Source: JADFRG01 sp964590515
GTDB lineage: Bacteria; Chloroflexota; Anaerolineae; Anaerolineales; E44-bin32
Length of the DNA stretch: 64,000 nt
Direction of reading: 5' to 3'
NCBI GenBank assembly: GCA_964590515.1
Contig: CAZPZD010000001.1
Coordinates: forward strand, 49,353-113,352
The position numbers and the translations under genes were made by a program. The notes beneath the pieces are model-generated. The model worked only from the letters and a program-made list of their open reading frames with translations. It was not told where the DNA came from and made no database searches. Of the stretch, positions 49,851 to 59,514 are shown piece after piece. Position 1 is the first letter of the stretch. Every line of letters starts with the position of its first letter.

Positions 49851-50816
49851 ATGAGCTCGAGAAGGGCACAGGGAATGGCGCTTTTGATTCTGCTGGCCGC
49901 GCTGACGGCGCCCGCTGCCCCGGCGCGGGCTCAGACCACGGACCGCTATTACTCTGAAACCGGGCACACCCTCAGCGCGACCTTCGAGCTCTTCTACGAC
50001 ACCCGCGGAGGCCCGGCGACTTTCGGCTTTCCGATTACCGAGGCCTTCGTCGATCCGTTTTCGGGTCTGCTGGTTCAGTATCTGGAGAATGCCCGGCTTG
50101 AATTGGCCCCGGACCCCAGTTCGGAAGAGCTGCAGGTGCGGGTCGCCGATCTCGGCGTCTTGATCGGCGGATGGGATCTCCCAATTCCGGCCAGCCGGTT
50201 TCCCATCGGCAACTCCCCAGGGTGCCGATTCTACGAGGGTTCCGGGCATCAGGTCTGCCACGCCTTCCTGGATTTCTATGAGCGCCAAGGAGGGGCCGGG
50301 GTATTCGGGCTTCCCATCAGCGAATTCCGGATCGAACAGGCGCGGGTGGTTCAGTATTTCCACGATTTCCGGCTGGATTGGTACCCGGAGGCCGAAGATG
50401 GGCGGCCAATCCGGATCGCAGCGCTCGGCCGGGCGCACTTCGACCGCATGGGTTACTCACCCGATCTGCTCGCGCCGGTGGATCCGGCTGACCTGGGGCT
50501 GTATTCGATCCTTGCGCTTCAAACCAGCGCCTCCGTTCTGAATCCGCTCCTAGGGGCCGGAGAAACCCAGCGCGCCTATCTGATCGTCAGTGATCAGAAT
50601 AACCGGCCCGTAGCCGGTGCGGCCGCGCTGCTGACCGTGTACCTGCCGGATGGGCTGGAGTTCAAAATGATGCCGTTGACCGACCGCAACGGGGTGGCCC
50701 AATTGGAGTTGACGCTTGAAAGCCAGCTGCCGGGGACTCGGATTGCGCTGGAGTACACGGTCGTCTTCGAAGGACTTTTCGCCCTCACCCGCGATTCGTT
50801 TTACGTCTGGTGGTGA
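49851..50816 (+). CDS. Secreted protein with two LGFP-like repeats
   Basis: 321 residues from the ATG at 49851 (the ATG at 49875 is an alternative). A signal peptide (MALLILLAALTAPAAPARAQ) is followed by two copies of an LGFP-like unit: FYDTRGGPATFGFPITEAF…VQYLENARLEL and FYERQGGAGVFGLPISEFR…VVQYFHDFRLDWYP. A C-terminal β-sandwich-like domain (about 235–321) follows, with the invasin/Ig-like pattern of SDQNNRPVAGAAALLTVY. Such repeats are common in exported Chloroflexota proteins of unknown function; surface or wall binding is inference. Confidence 0.75.
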   Translation: MSSRRAQGMALLILLAALTAPAAPARAQTTDRYYSETGHTLSATFELFYDTRGGPATFGFPITEAFVDPFSGLLVQYLENARLELAPDPSSEELQVRVADLGVLIGGWDLPIPASRFPIGNSPGCRFYEGSGHQVCHAFLDFYERQGGAGVFGLPISEFRIEQARVVQYFHDFRLDWYPEAEDGRPIRIAALGRAHFDRMGYSPDLLAPVDPADLGLYSILALQTSASVLNPLLGAGETQRAYLIVSDQNNRPVAGAAALLTVYLPDGLEFKMMPLTDRNGVAQLELTLESQLPGTRIALEYTVVFEGLFALTRDSFYVWW

Positions 50817-50937
50817 CCGCTTCGGTCGGAGCTGTCGAGCACACTTCGTGAGGAATTTCACTATCGCGGACCCCCGGCGCCCCGGACCCTTCATCGCCGC
50901 AGCCCCATCCATAAGACTTGTGATAGCATCGACCCTA

Positions 50938-50953
50938 CCTACCGTTCGGTAGG
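50938..50953. promoter_or_regulatory. TetR-type palindromic operator
   Basis: CCTACCG-TT-CGGTAGG, a perfect 7+7 palindrome about 12–30 bases before the tetR start. The core TACCGTTCGGTA is a typical operator of TetR-family repressors of lipid metabolism. It probably binds the TetR encoded next and controls the whole downstream operon. Confidence 0.75.
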
Positions 50954-50964
50954 GTTGGAAAGGA

Positions 50965-51558
50965 GTGGGGAGTCCTCGGCCGATGCAGCGGGAGGACATC
51001 ATTCTTGCGGCCGCCCAAGTCTTTCGGCAGAAGGGCTACCACGCCGCGTCCATGCAGGACATCGCCGAATCCGTCCAGCTGCAGAAGGGCAGCCTCTATC
51101 ACCATATCCACAGCAAGCAGGAACTGCTGTTGGAAATCCTCGATCGGGCCCTGGACGCGCTGATCGCCGATCTGCAGCCCATTGCTGACTCGGATCGCCC
51201 GCCGGGCGAGAAGCTGCGGGCCGCAATGCAGTCCTACATCGCCCGCATGACCCGCAACTCCGACCTCGCAGCCGTCCTGCTGCTCGAGCACCGAAGCTTG
51301 CAGCCCGCCCTTCGCAAAGCCCACATCGCCCGCAGGGACCGATTTGAATCTCTCTGGCGTCAGATCGTCCGCGAAGGTATCCGCCGCGGCGACTTTCGTC
51401 CGATGGATGAGTCGGTCGTCACCTTCGCCCTGCTCGGGGTTCAGAATTGGCTGATCACTTGGTACCAGGAAGGCGGGCGGTACCACCCCGATCAGCTGGC
51501 AGCCCAATTCACTCAACTCTTTCTCACCGGGCTGGCACAGGATACCAAGTCCGCATGA
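50965..51558 (+). CDS. TetR-family repressor of the β-oxidation operon
   Basis: 197 residues. The N-terminal HTH (about 7–55: ILAAAQVFRQKGYHAASMQDIAESVQLQKGSLYHHIHSK) is a standard TetR DNA-binding domain. The helical C-terminal domain would bind an acyl-CoA or similar effector, by analogy with other β-oxidation TetR proteins. GTG at 50965 or ATG at 50983 can start it. The palindrome just upstream suggests autoregulation. ATGA overlap with the MBL gene. Confidence 0.9.
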   Translation: MGSPRPMQREDIILAAAQVFRQKGYHAASMQDIAESVQLQKGSLYHHIHSKQELLLEILDRALDALIADLQPIADSDRPPGEKLRAAMQSYIARMTRNSDLAAVLLLEHRSLQPALRKAHIARRDRFESLWRQIVREGIRRGDFRPMDESVVTFALLGVQNWLITWYQEGGRYHPDQLAAQFTQLFLTGLAQDTKSA

Positions 51559-52637
51559 AAGCTCAGCCTCAGGCATTCATCACTCGGGCGGGCGCCCGAA
51601 TCTACCGGATCCCGCTGGAGCTGTTCCCTCAACTCGAAGGATTTGCGCACGTGGTCGTCACCGACCAGCTGGTTGCCCTGGTCGACGTGGGTTCCGGTTT
51701 CGGTGATTCCAATGAGCAGTTGGAGGCCGGCCTGGCCAGCTTGCGCTCTCAGTACGGCGAACCCATAGGTTGGTCCGATCTAACCCACATCCTTATCACT
51801 CACGCTCACATCGACCACTTTGGCGGGCTGCCGTACGTACGCACGCGGACCGCCGCGCCCATCGGAATACACGAACTAGACCGCCGGGTGATCACCGGTT
51901 ACGAGGAACGGTTGGCCACCGTCGCCAGCCGGCTCAGGCGATTCCTCGCGGAGGCCGGCGTCGAGACCGAAGAACAGACCGACCTCATGGATCTCCATCA
52001 ATTGGGGAAGCAGCTCTATGCATCGATGCCGGTGGAATTTACCTACGCGGCGGCCGGGATGGTTCTGGGTCCCCTCGAATTCGTTCACGTTCCCGGGCAC
52101 TCGCCGGGGCAGGTCTTGATCCTGCTCGATGAGCTGATGTTGTCCGGAGACCACATCCTGGCCGAGATCAGCCCCCACGTCGCGCCGGAGCGGCTCAGCC
52201 TCAACACCGGGCTCGGTCACTACCTCGAGTCCCTTAGGCGGACCCGTCCGCTGGCCGAACGAACGCGTCTGGTGCTTGGTGGCCACAATCCGCCCTTCAC
52301 CGATCTGGCTGGTCGGGTAGATGAGATCGGGGAACTGTACCGTGGCAGGTTGGCCCGAGTGCTCGAGCTCACAGCCAGCGCTCGCACCGTGGCCGAGATC
52401 GCCAAGGAGCTGTTCGGTCCGACCGGTGGATACCATCGACTGCTGGCCCTGGAAGAAGCCGGCGCCTACGTGGAATACCTGCACCAGCGCGGGTCCCTCG
52501 GCATCCCGGATTTCGAACGAATGGAACAGGAGCAGCCCGGCCCGGTTCGATATCAACGGCTGGAGGGCGAGACCGATCAGGTTCTCGATCTCGCAGCTGC
52601 GTCGGCTGAGATCGGAGAGCCCAATTTACGGATTTGA
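51555..52637 (+). CDS. Metallo-β-lactamase-fold hydrolase
   Basis: 360 residues. The MBL metal site is intact: HAHIDHFGG (near residue 80), a later His in VPGHSPGQVLIL, Asp in SGDHIL, and a His in LGGHNPP. A C-terminal helical/winged domain (about 260–340) resembles the LACTB2-like extension. In β-oxidation clusters such proteins are often annotated as glyoxalase-like or thioesterase-like; hydrolysis of an acyl-CoA is inference. It starts inside the tetR stop, so it is coupled to the repressor. Confidence 0.85.
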   Translation: MKAQPQAFITRAGARIYRIPLELFPQLEGFAHVVVTDQLVALVDVGSGFGDSNEQLEAGLASLRSQYGEPIGWSDLTHILITHAHIDHFGGLPYVRTRTAAPIGIHELDRRVITGYEERLATVASRLRRFLAEAGVETEEQTDLMDLHQLGKQLYASMPVEFTYAAAGMVLGPLEFVHVPGHSPGQVLILLDELMLSGDHILAEISPHVAPERLSLNTGLGHYLESLRRTRPLAERTRLVLGGHNPPFTDLAGRVDEIGELYRGRLARVLELTASARTVAEIAKELFGPTGGYHRLLALEEAGAYVEYLHQRGSLGIPDFERMEQEQPGPVRYQRLEGETDQVLDLAAASAEIGEPNLRI

Positions 52638-52656
52638 GCCGAGCGAAGAGCAGCGC

Positions 52657-53706
52657 ATGCTGGTCGAGGCGGTCCGGCGCTACGCCACGACCGATCTGCG
52701 TCCGGCCGCCCACGAGGCAGACGAGCGCGGTGAGCTTCCACCTGGCCTGATCGCCAAAGGGTGGGAACTGGGGTTGCTGCAGGCGAGCGTGCCTGAGCGT
52801 TTCGGCGGATTCGGGGACCGCTCGGCCGTGACCGGCGTGCTAGCCGCGGAGGAACTGGCCTGGGGTGATCTGGCAGGCGCGCTGGCGATCCTGAACCCCA
52901 ATGCCTTCGTGCTGCCGGTGCTGATGGGCGGCAACGATGACCAGAAACAGAACTGGATCCCGGAAGTAATCGGCTCGGGCTGGCGACCGCATGCCGCCGC
53001 GCTCTTCGAGCCGCATTTCGACTTCACTCCGGGCGAGATGCGCACCGTAGCTACGGTGACGAATGGCGGATACGCCATATCCGGCCGAAAGATTCACGTG
53101 CCCTTCGCCGCCCAGTCCGAGCAGCTTCTGGTTTTCGCCGACCTGAACGGTTCACCGCAGGCCTTCGTGGTGCCGCGCCCGGCCGACGGCCTCCAGATCG
53201 GCAATCGGCAGCAGCTGCTCGGGCTCCACGCGCTCCCGCTCTTCGAGATCACTCTCGATCACGTCCGGGTCGCGGCCGAGGGCCGCTTGGCCCGCCTCGA
53301 CTTTCCATTGATCCTGGCCTCGTTTCAGGTGGCGATCGCCGCCGCGGCGATGGGTGTCAGCCGGGCTGCCCTTGAATACGCGCTGCAATACGCTAAGCAG
53401 CGGGAGGCCTTTGGCGGTCCGATCGCCCAGAAGCAATCGATCGCGTTCATGCTGGCAGAGATGGCGACCGAGATCGATGGAGCCAGGCTCATGGTCTGGG
53501 AGGCAGCCTGGCAGTTGGATCAGGGGATCCCCGCTGCCAGGTCGGCGTACCTGGCGCTGCTCGCCGCGGCCGACACGGCGATGATGGTCACCGACCGGGC
53601 GGTGCAAATCCTCGGCGGGCACGGGTACATTCGGGAACATCCGGTCGAGCGTTGGATGAGGGACGCTCGCGGCATTCAAACCTTCCTCGGACTGGCCATG
53701 GTATGA
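52657..53706 (+). CDS. Acyl-CoA dehydrogenase-like protein lacking the usual catalytic Glu
   Basis: 349 residues from the first in-frame ATG. The fold is clearly acyl-CoA dehydrogenase: KGWELGLLQASVPERFGGFGD, ALEYALQYAKQREAFGGPIAQKQ (FAD/dimer motif) and AVQILGGHGYIREHPVERWMRDAR. The family motif IYEGT with the catalytic Glu is replaced by IQTFLG. Homologous-looking residues (FEPSEEQRM) lie upstream of the ATG, so a rare start such as ATT at 52624, overlapping the MBL stop, may be used. It probably partners with the next dehydrogenase. Confidence 0.85.
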   Translation: MLVEAVRRYATTDLRPAAHEADERGELPPGLIAKGWELGLLQASVPERFGGFGDRSAVTGVLAAEELAWGDLAGALAILNPNAFVLPVLMGGNDDQKQNWIPEVIGSGWRPHAAALFEPHFDFTPGEMRTVATVTNGGYAISGRKIHVPFAAQSEQLLVFADLNGSPQAFVVPRPADGLQIGNRQQLLGLHALPLFEITLDHVRVAAEGRLARLDFPLILASFQVAIAAAAMGVSRAALEYALQYAKQREAFGGPIAQKQSIAFMLAEMATEIDGARLMVWEAAWQLDQGIPAARSAYLALLAAADTAMMVTDRAVQILGGHGYIREHPVERWMRDARGIQTFLGLAMV

Positions 53707-53725
53707 GCGGCGAACGGAGCCCGAG

Positions 53726-54952
53726 ATGATCAGCTTCGAGACCCCCAAGTCGATCCTGGAAACGGTGACCATGATCGAGTCGGTCGCAACCGAGATGATG
53801 CGGCCGGCAGCCCGCTATTACGACGAGCACGAACACGAGGCGCCGTGGGACTACATCAATTTCATGCACGCCGCACTCAAGGCCACCGGGGGGCTGACCA
53901 TGGCCCCCAGTCCGTCGACCGAGGCTGGAACACCCCGAGAGGACTATCAGCGCCTGGCGCACTACATTGAAGCGCTCTCCTGGGGAGACGCCGGACTCTA
54001 CTTGTGCACGCCCCGTGGCGGCCTGGGGGCTGCTGCGGTCTCAGCGACCGGAACTCCGGAGCAGAAGGCTCGTTTTCTGGAACGGTTCAACGGCGACAAG
54101 CCGATCTTCTCTTGCATGGCGATCACGGAGCCGCAGGCCGGCTCCGATACGGCGGCGATTAAGGCCACCGCCGTTCGGGACGGCGACCACTGGGTGCTCA
54201 ACGGCGAGAAAATCTTTGTCACCGGCGGACAGAAATCGCTGGTAGATACTCCCGGATTCGTGGTCGTGTGGGCGACGATCGATCCGTCGGCCGGCCGGGA
54301 GGGGATTCGGTCGTTCGTCGTGGAGGCCGGGACCCCGGGCTGCACGGTGACCAAGCTCGAGAAGAAGCTTGGCATCCGGGCCAGCGACACGGCGGCGATC
54401 TTGTTGACTAACTGCCGGGTACCCCTCGACAACCTGCTCGGGAGCCTTGAAGCCAAGGATCGATCGGTCGAAGGCTACAAAGGGGTGCTGCGAACCTTTG
54501 CGGCCACCCGCCCGCTGGTCGCCGCCTCCGCCCTCGGGGTCGCCCGAGCCGCCCTTGAGTTCTTAAAGGAGGCCCTGGACGAGCAGGGCGCCGAGATTCG
54601 CTACGGGCTGCCCCGCAGCCGGATGACTAACCTCGAACGGGAAGTGATCGATATGGAGATCATGCTGCGTTCGGCCTGGCTGCTCACCCTTCGGGCAGTG
54701 TGGATGGCCGATAACCAGGTGCCGATCAGTGCCGAAGCCTCCATGTCCAAGATCAAGGCCGGCGATGCGGTGGTGCGGATCACTCAGAAGGCGGTCGAGC
54801 TCCTGGGGCCGATGGGATACTCCCGGGCCCACCTGCTCGAGAAGTGGTTCCGGGATGCCAAGATCAACGACCTGTACGAGGGCACCGGCCAAATCAATCG
54901 ACTGATCGTGGCCCGGCGCATCCTGGGCTACGGTCGGAAAGAACTGAACTAG
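53726..54952 (+). CDS. Acyl-CoA dehydrogenase
   Basis: 408 residues. The FAD-binding and substrate motifs are complete: MAITEPQAGSDTAAIKATAVRDGDHWVLNGEK, the AVELLGPMGYSRAHLLEKWFRDAKINDLYEGTGQINRL C-terminal helices, with the catalytic Glu in LYEGTGQ. It would oxidise acyl-CoA to trans-2-enoyl-CoA, passing electrons to ETF. Nineteen bases separate it from the Glu-lacking dehydrogenase before it. Chain-length preference is unknown. Confidence 0.93.
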   Translation: MISFETPKSILETVTMIESVATEMMRPAARYYDEHEHEAPWDYINFMHAALKATGGLTMAPSPSTEAGTPREDYQRLAHYIEALSWGDAGLYLCTPRGGLGAAAVSATGTPEQKARFLERFNGDKPIFSCMAITEPQAGSDTAAIKATAVRDGDHWVLNGEKIFVTGGQKSLVDTPGFVVVWATIDPSAGREGIRSFVVEAGTPGCTVTKLEKKLGIRASDTAAILLTNCRVPLDNLLGSLEAKDRSVEGYKGVLRTFAATRPLVAASALGVARAALEFLKEALDEQGAEIRYGLPRSRMTNLEREVIDMEIMLRSAWLLTLRAVWMADNQVPISAEASMSKIKAGDAVVRITQKAVELLGPMGYSRAHLLEKWFRDAKINDLYEGTGQINRLIVARRILGYGRKELN

Positions 54953-54973
54953 TGGCCGCCGTCGGAGAGTCGT

Positions 54974-57394
54974 GTGACCTATCAGATTGAGCGGGCGGCC
55001 GTGCTGGGCGCCGGGACTATGGGAGCGGCCATCGCCGCTCACCTGGCGAATGCCGGGATCCGGGTCCTCCTGTTGGATCTCACCCCGACCGAATTGACCG
55101 AGGAAGAACGAGCGAAGGGCCTGACCCTGGCAGATCCAGCGGTGCGCAATCGAGTGACGCGCCAGGGATGGGCGCACTGCCTGGCGGCCCGCCCGGCTAA
55201 CCTGTTCAGCGAGCGCAGGGCCGAGCTGGTCTCACTCGGCAACTTCGACGACGACTTCCCTCGAATAGCAGAAGCCGATTGGATCCTGGAGGCCGTGGTA
55301 GAGCGGCTGCCGGCGAAGCTCGCGGTCATGGCTCGGATCGAGGTCCTGCGCCGCCCGGAAAGCATTGTCAGCACCAACACCTCCGGCCTGCCGATCCGGG
55401 ACATTGGCGCGGGCCGATCCGCAGAATTCCAGGCCCACTTCCTGGGCACTCACTTCTTCAACCCGCCCCGATACCTCAAGCTCTTGGAGCTCATTCCAGG
55501 CGAGCACACCAAGCCGGAGATCCTGGATTTCATGCGGCGATTTGCTGCCGAGCGACTGGGGAAGGGGACCATACTGTGCAAAGACACTCCCAACTTCATT
55601 GCGAACCGCCTCTTCAGCGTCACGAACGCCTTTACCCTCAACGTCGCTCTGGAGAACGGATACACCATCGAAGAGGTCGATCAGCTCACCGGCGAGTTGA
55701 TCGGAAACCCGAAGACTGCTACCTTCCGGCTGCTGGATCTGGTCGGCATCGATATCATGGCCGATGTGACCAATCACCTGTACCCCCGCCTGGCGGGGGA
55801 TCCCTTCCGGGAAGTATTCCAAAGTGAGAAGGTCAGGCGGCTCGCGGCGGCCTTGATCGAGCGGGGTTGGCTGGGTCGCAAGCGCGGTCAGGGCTTCTAC
55901 CGGCGAGTCCAGACGGAGGAGGGACCTGAGTTCTGGTGGCTCGACCCGGAGAGCCTCGAGTACCGAGCCCCGACTCGGCCCCGATTTGACTCGGTCGGAA
56001 AGCACAAGGACGTCGCCGAGGTCGGAGAGCGGCTCAGGCTGCTCGTCGAGGAAAAGGACCGGGCCGCGACTTTCCTGTGGACAACGACCGCTTTCGCGCT
56101 GCGCTACGCGGCCAGCCTGGTGCCGCAGGTCTCGCCGGATCTGGTTTCGATCGACAACGCCATGAAGTGGGGATTCATGCAGGAGCTCGGGCCGTTCGAG
56201 CGCTGGGACGCCTTGGGAGTCGCGCGCACCGTGAGCCGAATGGAGTCCGAGGGCATGGCCGTGGCTCCCTGGGTGACGGAGATGCTTGGGGCCGGCATTG
56301 GGAGCTTCTATCAACGGGAGGGCGACCGGGCCGTGGGTTGCTACGATCCCCTCGCTCGAAAAGTCGAACCTTTGGTCCGCGATCCGCGGGTGATTGCGAT
56401 TCGGGATCTCAAAGCAGAGGGCAAGGAGCTCCAGGCGAACGCCAGTTCCAGCCTGGTCGACCTCGGCGATGGCGTGCTGCTATTCGAGTTTCACAGCCCC
56501 GCCAACTCGTTGGACGAAGACATTCTGCGCATGGCAGAACAGGCCCTGCAGGAACTCGCAAGGGACGAATGGCAAGCGCTGGTGATCGGCAACCAAGGCA
56601 CCCATTTCTCGGCGGGGGCCAACCTGTTCGCCGTAGCGGTCGCCGCCCAGCAAGGAGAGCGGGACCTGATCGAGCAGGGCACCCGGAGCTTCCAAACCCT
56701 GCTGCAGCGGATGCGGGCCAGTCCCAAGCCGATTGTGGCTGCGGTCCACGGGATGGCATTGGCCGGAGGCGCCGAGGTAGTCATGGGTGCGTCCCGGGTA
56801 ATCGCGGCCGCCGAAAGCTACATCGGGCTGGTGGAGGCAGGGGTCGGGGTTATTCCGGCCGGATCGGGCAGCAAGGAAATGCTGCGCCGGGTGCTCGGCC
56901 CAGTGATGACCACCCCGAACGCCGACGGGCTGCCCCATCTTCAGAAGGTATTCGAGCTGATCGCCCTCGCCAAAGTCTCCGAGAGCGCCGAGCAGGCCCG
57001 CGAGATGGGCTTCCTGGGGTCGGCCGACCGGATCGTAATGAATTCAGATCACCTGCTGGCAGAAGCCAAGCGGGAGGCCCTGGCGATGGTCGCGGCCGGC
57101 TACCGCCCGGAGCCGGCCGGGAAGGTGTGGGCCGCTGGGCGGGATGCACTGGCAAACCTCAACCAGATGATCTGGAGTATGCGGGAGGCTGGTTACGCCA
57201 CCGAGCACGATGCAGTCGTCGCCGGTCGGCTGGCACAGGTGCTCACCGGTGGAGACCTGAGCCGGCCGGGCTGGGTTCCGGAGGAGCACATCTTGGAGCT
57301 GGAGCGTGAGGCATTCCTGGCCCTCAGCGCCGAACCCAAGACCCATGCCCGGCTGTGGCACATGCTCCAGCATCGAAAGCCATTGCGGAACTGA
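54974..57394 (+). CDS. fadN: 3-Hydroxyacyl-CoA dehydrogenase/enoyl-CoA hydratase (FadN-like)
   Basis: 806 residues. The N-terminal 3-hydroxyacyl-CoA dehydrogenase domain has the NAD loop AAVLGAGTMGAAIAAHLANAG (about 8–28), THFFNPPRYLKLLELIPG and CKDTPNFIANRLF. A C-terminal crotonase domain (about 490–700) has ANLFAVAVAAQQG-type and HGMALAGGAEVVM oxyanion motifs. The dehydrogenase-first order matches FadN of Bacillus, not FadB. It does steps 2 and 3 of β-oxidation. GTG start 21 bases after the dehydrogenase gene. Confidence 0.93.
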   Translation: MTYQIERAAVLGAGTMGAAIAAHLANAGIRVLLLDLTPTELTEEERAKGLTLADPAVRNRVTRQGWAHCLAARPANLFSERRAELVSLGNFDDDFPRIAEADWILEAVVERLPAKLAVMARIEVLRRPESIVSTNTSGLPIRDIGAGRSAEFQAHFLGTHFFNPPRYLKLLELIPGEHTKPEILDFMRRFAAERLGKGTILCKDTPNFIANRLFSVTNAFTLNVALENGYTIEEVDQLTGELIGNPKTATFRLLDLVGIDIMADVTNHLYPRLAGDPFREVFQSEKVRRLAAALIERGWLGRKRGQGFYRRVQTEEGPEFWWLDPESLEYRAPTRPRFDSVGKHKDVAEVGERLRLLVEEKDRAATFLWTTTAFALRYAASLVPQVSPDLVSIDNAMKWGFMQELGPFERWDALGVARTVSRMESEGMAVAPWVTEMLGAGIGSFYQREGDRAVGCYDPLARKVEPLVRDPRVIAIRDLKAEGKELQANASSSLVDLGDGVLLFEFHSPANSLDEDILRMAEQALQELARDEWQALVIGNQGTHFSAGANLFAVAVAAQQGERDLIEQGTRSFQTLLQRMRASPKPIVAAVHGMALAGGAEVVMGASRVIAAAESYIGLVEAGVGVIPAGSGSKEMLRRVLGPVMTTPNADGLPHLQKVFELIALAKVSESAEQAREMGFLGSADRIVMNSDHLLAEAKREALAMVAAGYRPEPAGKVWAAGRDALANLNQMIWSMREAGYATEHDAVVAGRLAQVLTGGDLSRPGWVPEEHILELEREAFLALSAEPKTHARLWHMLQHRKPLRN

Positions 57395-57464
57395 TGAGTT
57401 CACTCCACGTTGCGCATAGCCAAATGAGAGCCGCGGATGCCGGTTACAGGCAGGGAGCAAGCTC

Positions 57465-58652
<1,188 letters not shown>

Positions 58653-58695
58653 TGACAGCCGGGCCGGCCCGACCGAAATAACCAGAGGAGCGAGC

Positions 58696-59031
58696 ATGCC
58701 AAACGAACTCACGATCGGTAAATTGATGGAGTTGATGCCCAGCGCGTTCTTGCCTGAGAAGGCTGCCGGAGTGACCGCCGAGGTCCAGTTTCATCTGAAG
58801 GGTGAAGGCGGGGGCGACTGGATTCTGACGATCCGAGACGGCAGCTGTGCCGTCCGGCCCGGTGTGATCGAAGCCGCCCGCCTGGCCCTGACGGCGGAGG
58901 CCGCCGATTATCTAGCAATCGTGACCGGGAAGCTGGAGGCCATGTCCGCCTTCGCCCAAGGGAAGATCAAGTTGAAGGGGGACCTGTCTCTGGCGATGAA
59001 ATTGATGGGATTCTTCAAGATCCCTGGCTGA
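58696..59031 (+). CDS. SCP2 sterol-binding domain protein
   Basis: 111 residues of the SCP2 fold: VTAEVQFHLKGEGGGDWILTIRDGSC, then the helix–strand pattern and AFAQGKIKLKGDLSLAMKLMGFFKI at the C terminus. These small proteins bind lipids or acyl-CoAs in a hydrophobic tunnel. As the last gene of the β-oxidation operon it may carry substrates. A GAGGAGCG site precedes the ATG. Confidence 0.88.
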   Translation: MPNELTIGKLMELMPSAFLPEKAAGVTAEVQFHLKGEGGGDWILTIRDGSCAVRPGVIEAARLALTAEAADYLAIVTGKLEAMSAFAQGKIKLKGDLSLAMKLMGFFKIPG

Positions 59032-59044
59032 AGTTCTGCGGTGA

Positions 59045-59050
59045 TACAAT
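59045..59050 (+). promoter_or_regulatory. -10 box of tRNA-Glu
   Basis: TACAAT eleven bases before the tRNA 5' end at 59062. Confidence 0.45.
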
Positions 59051-59061
59051 CCGCCCGGTTC

Positions 59062-59134
59062 GCCCCCATCGTCTAGGGGCCCAGGACGCGGCCCTCTCAA
59101 GGCCGAAACCGGGGTTCGAATCCCCGTGGGGGCA
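59062..59134 (+). tRNA. tRNA-Glu (anticodon CTC)
   Basis: 73 bases: acceptor GCCCCCA/TGGGGGC, anticodon stem CGGCC/GGCCG with loop CTCTCAA (anticodon CTC), T arm CGGGG-TTCGAAT-CCCCG, discriminator A. CCA not encoded. Confidence 0.96.
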
Positions 59135-59154
59135 CCTCGCAGGGTCGAAAAGCG

Positions 59155-59184
59155 CTTCCCGCCTGAAGGCGGGAAGTTTCGCTT
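59155..59184 (+). terminator. Terminator after tRNA-Glu
   Basis: 9-bp stem (59155–59163 with 59168–59176), loop TGAA, then TTTCGCTT. Confidence 0.8.
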
Positions 59185-59227
59185 AATCAGGGAGTGCGCC
59201 TACCGGGCAGGCAGTCCTACCGTCGCA

Positions 59228-59257
59228 TTGCGGCCGGTTTCGGTTTGACGGTATACT
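59228..59257 (+). promoter_or_regulatory. Promoter of the DHp–NarL pair
   Basis: TTGCGG at 59228–59233, 18-base spacer, TATACT at 59252–59257, about 30 bases before the ATG at 59287. Confidence 0.5.
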
Positions 59258-59286
59258 CGGCCGGCTCTACCCACCGAGCCACGCCC

Positions 59287-59514
59287 ATGCCACCCCCTGA
59301 TCCGACCACTCTGGCGAATGAGCTCCACGACGGAGTGATTCAGGAACTTTCCGCCCTGCTGCTGCAGATGGAGACTTATGAGCGGCGACTTCAGAAAGAT
59401 CCTGAAGCAGCTAGCCATGATCTGAAACGAATGAAAGACCAAACCCGTTCCACCTTGAACCAGCTGCGGCAGCTGGTGACCCGACTTCGTGACGGCGGAC
59501 CGCCATCTCCCCGA
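59287..59514 (+). CDS. Free-standing HisKA_3 dimerisation/phospho-acceptor fragment
   Basis: 76 residues; the first is at the ATG 59287 and the stop overlaps the next gene. The sequence ELHDGVIQELSALLLQMET is the H box of NarL/DegS-type kinases, with phospho-acceptor candidate His14. Helix 2 (about 40–70) completes a DHp hairpin. No ATPase domain follows: the frame ends at a stop and the regulator begins at once. It may be a phosphotransfer or dimer partner for another kinase, or a pared-down kinase remnant. The coupled NarL regulator is the obvious partner. Confidence 0.75.

Noticed and set aside
55232..56314. A 360-codon minus-strand frame
   Set aside because: Antisense to fadN with no start context or domain.
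56077..57309. A 410-codon plus-strand frame
   Set aside because: It is an alternate frame of fadN; its Gly/Arg-rich product is typical of out-of-frame GC-rich coding sequence.
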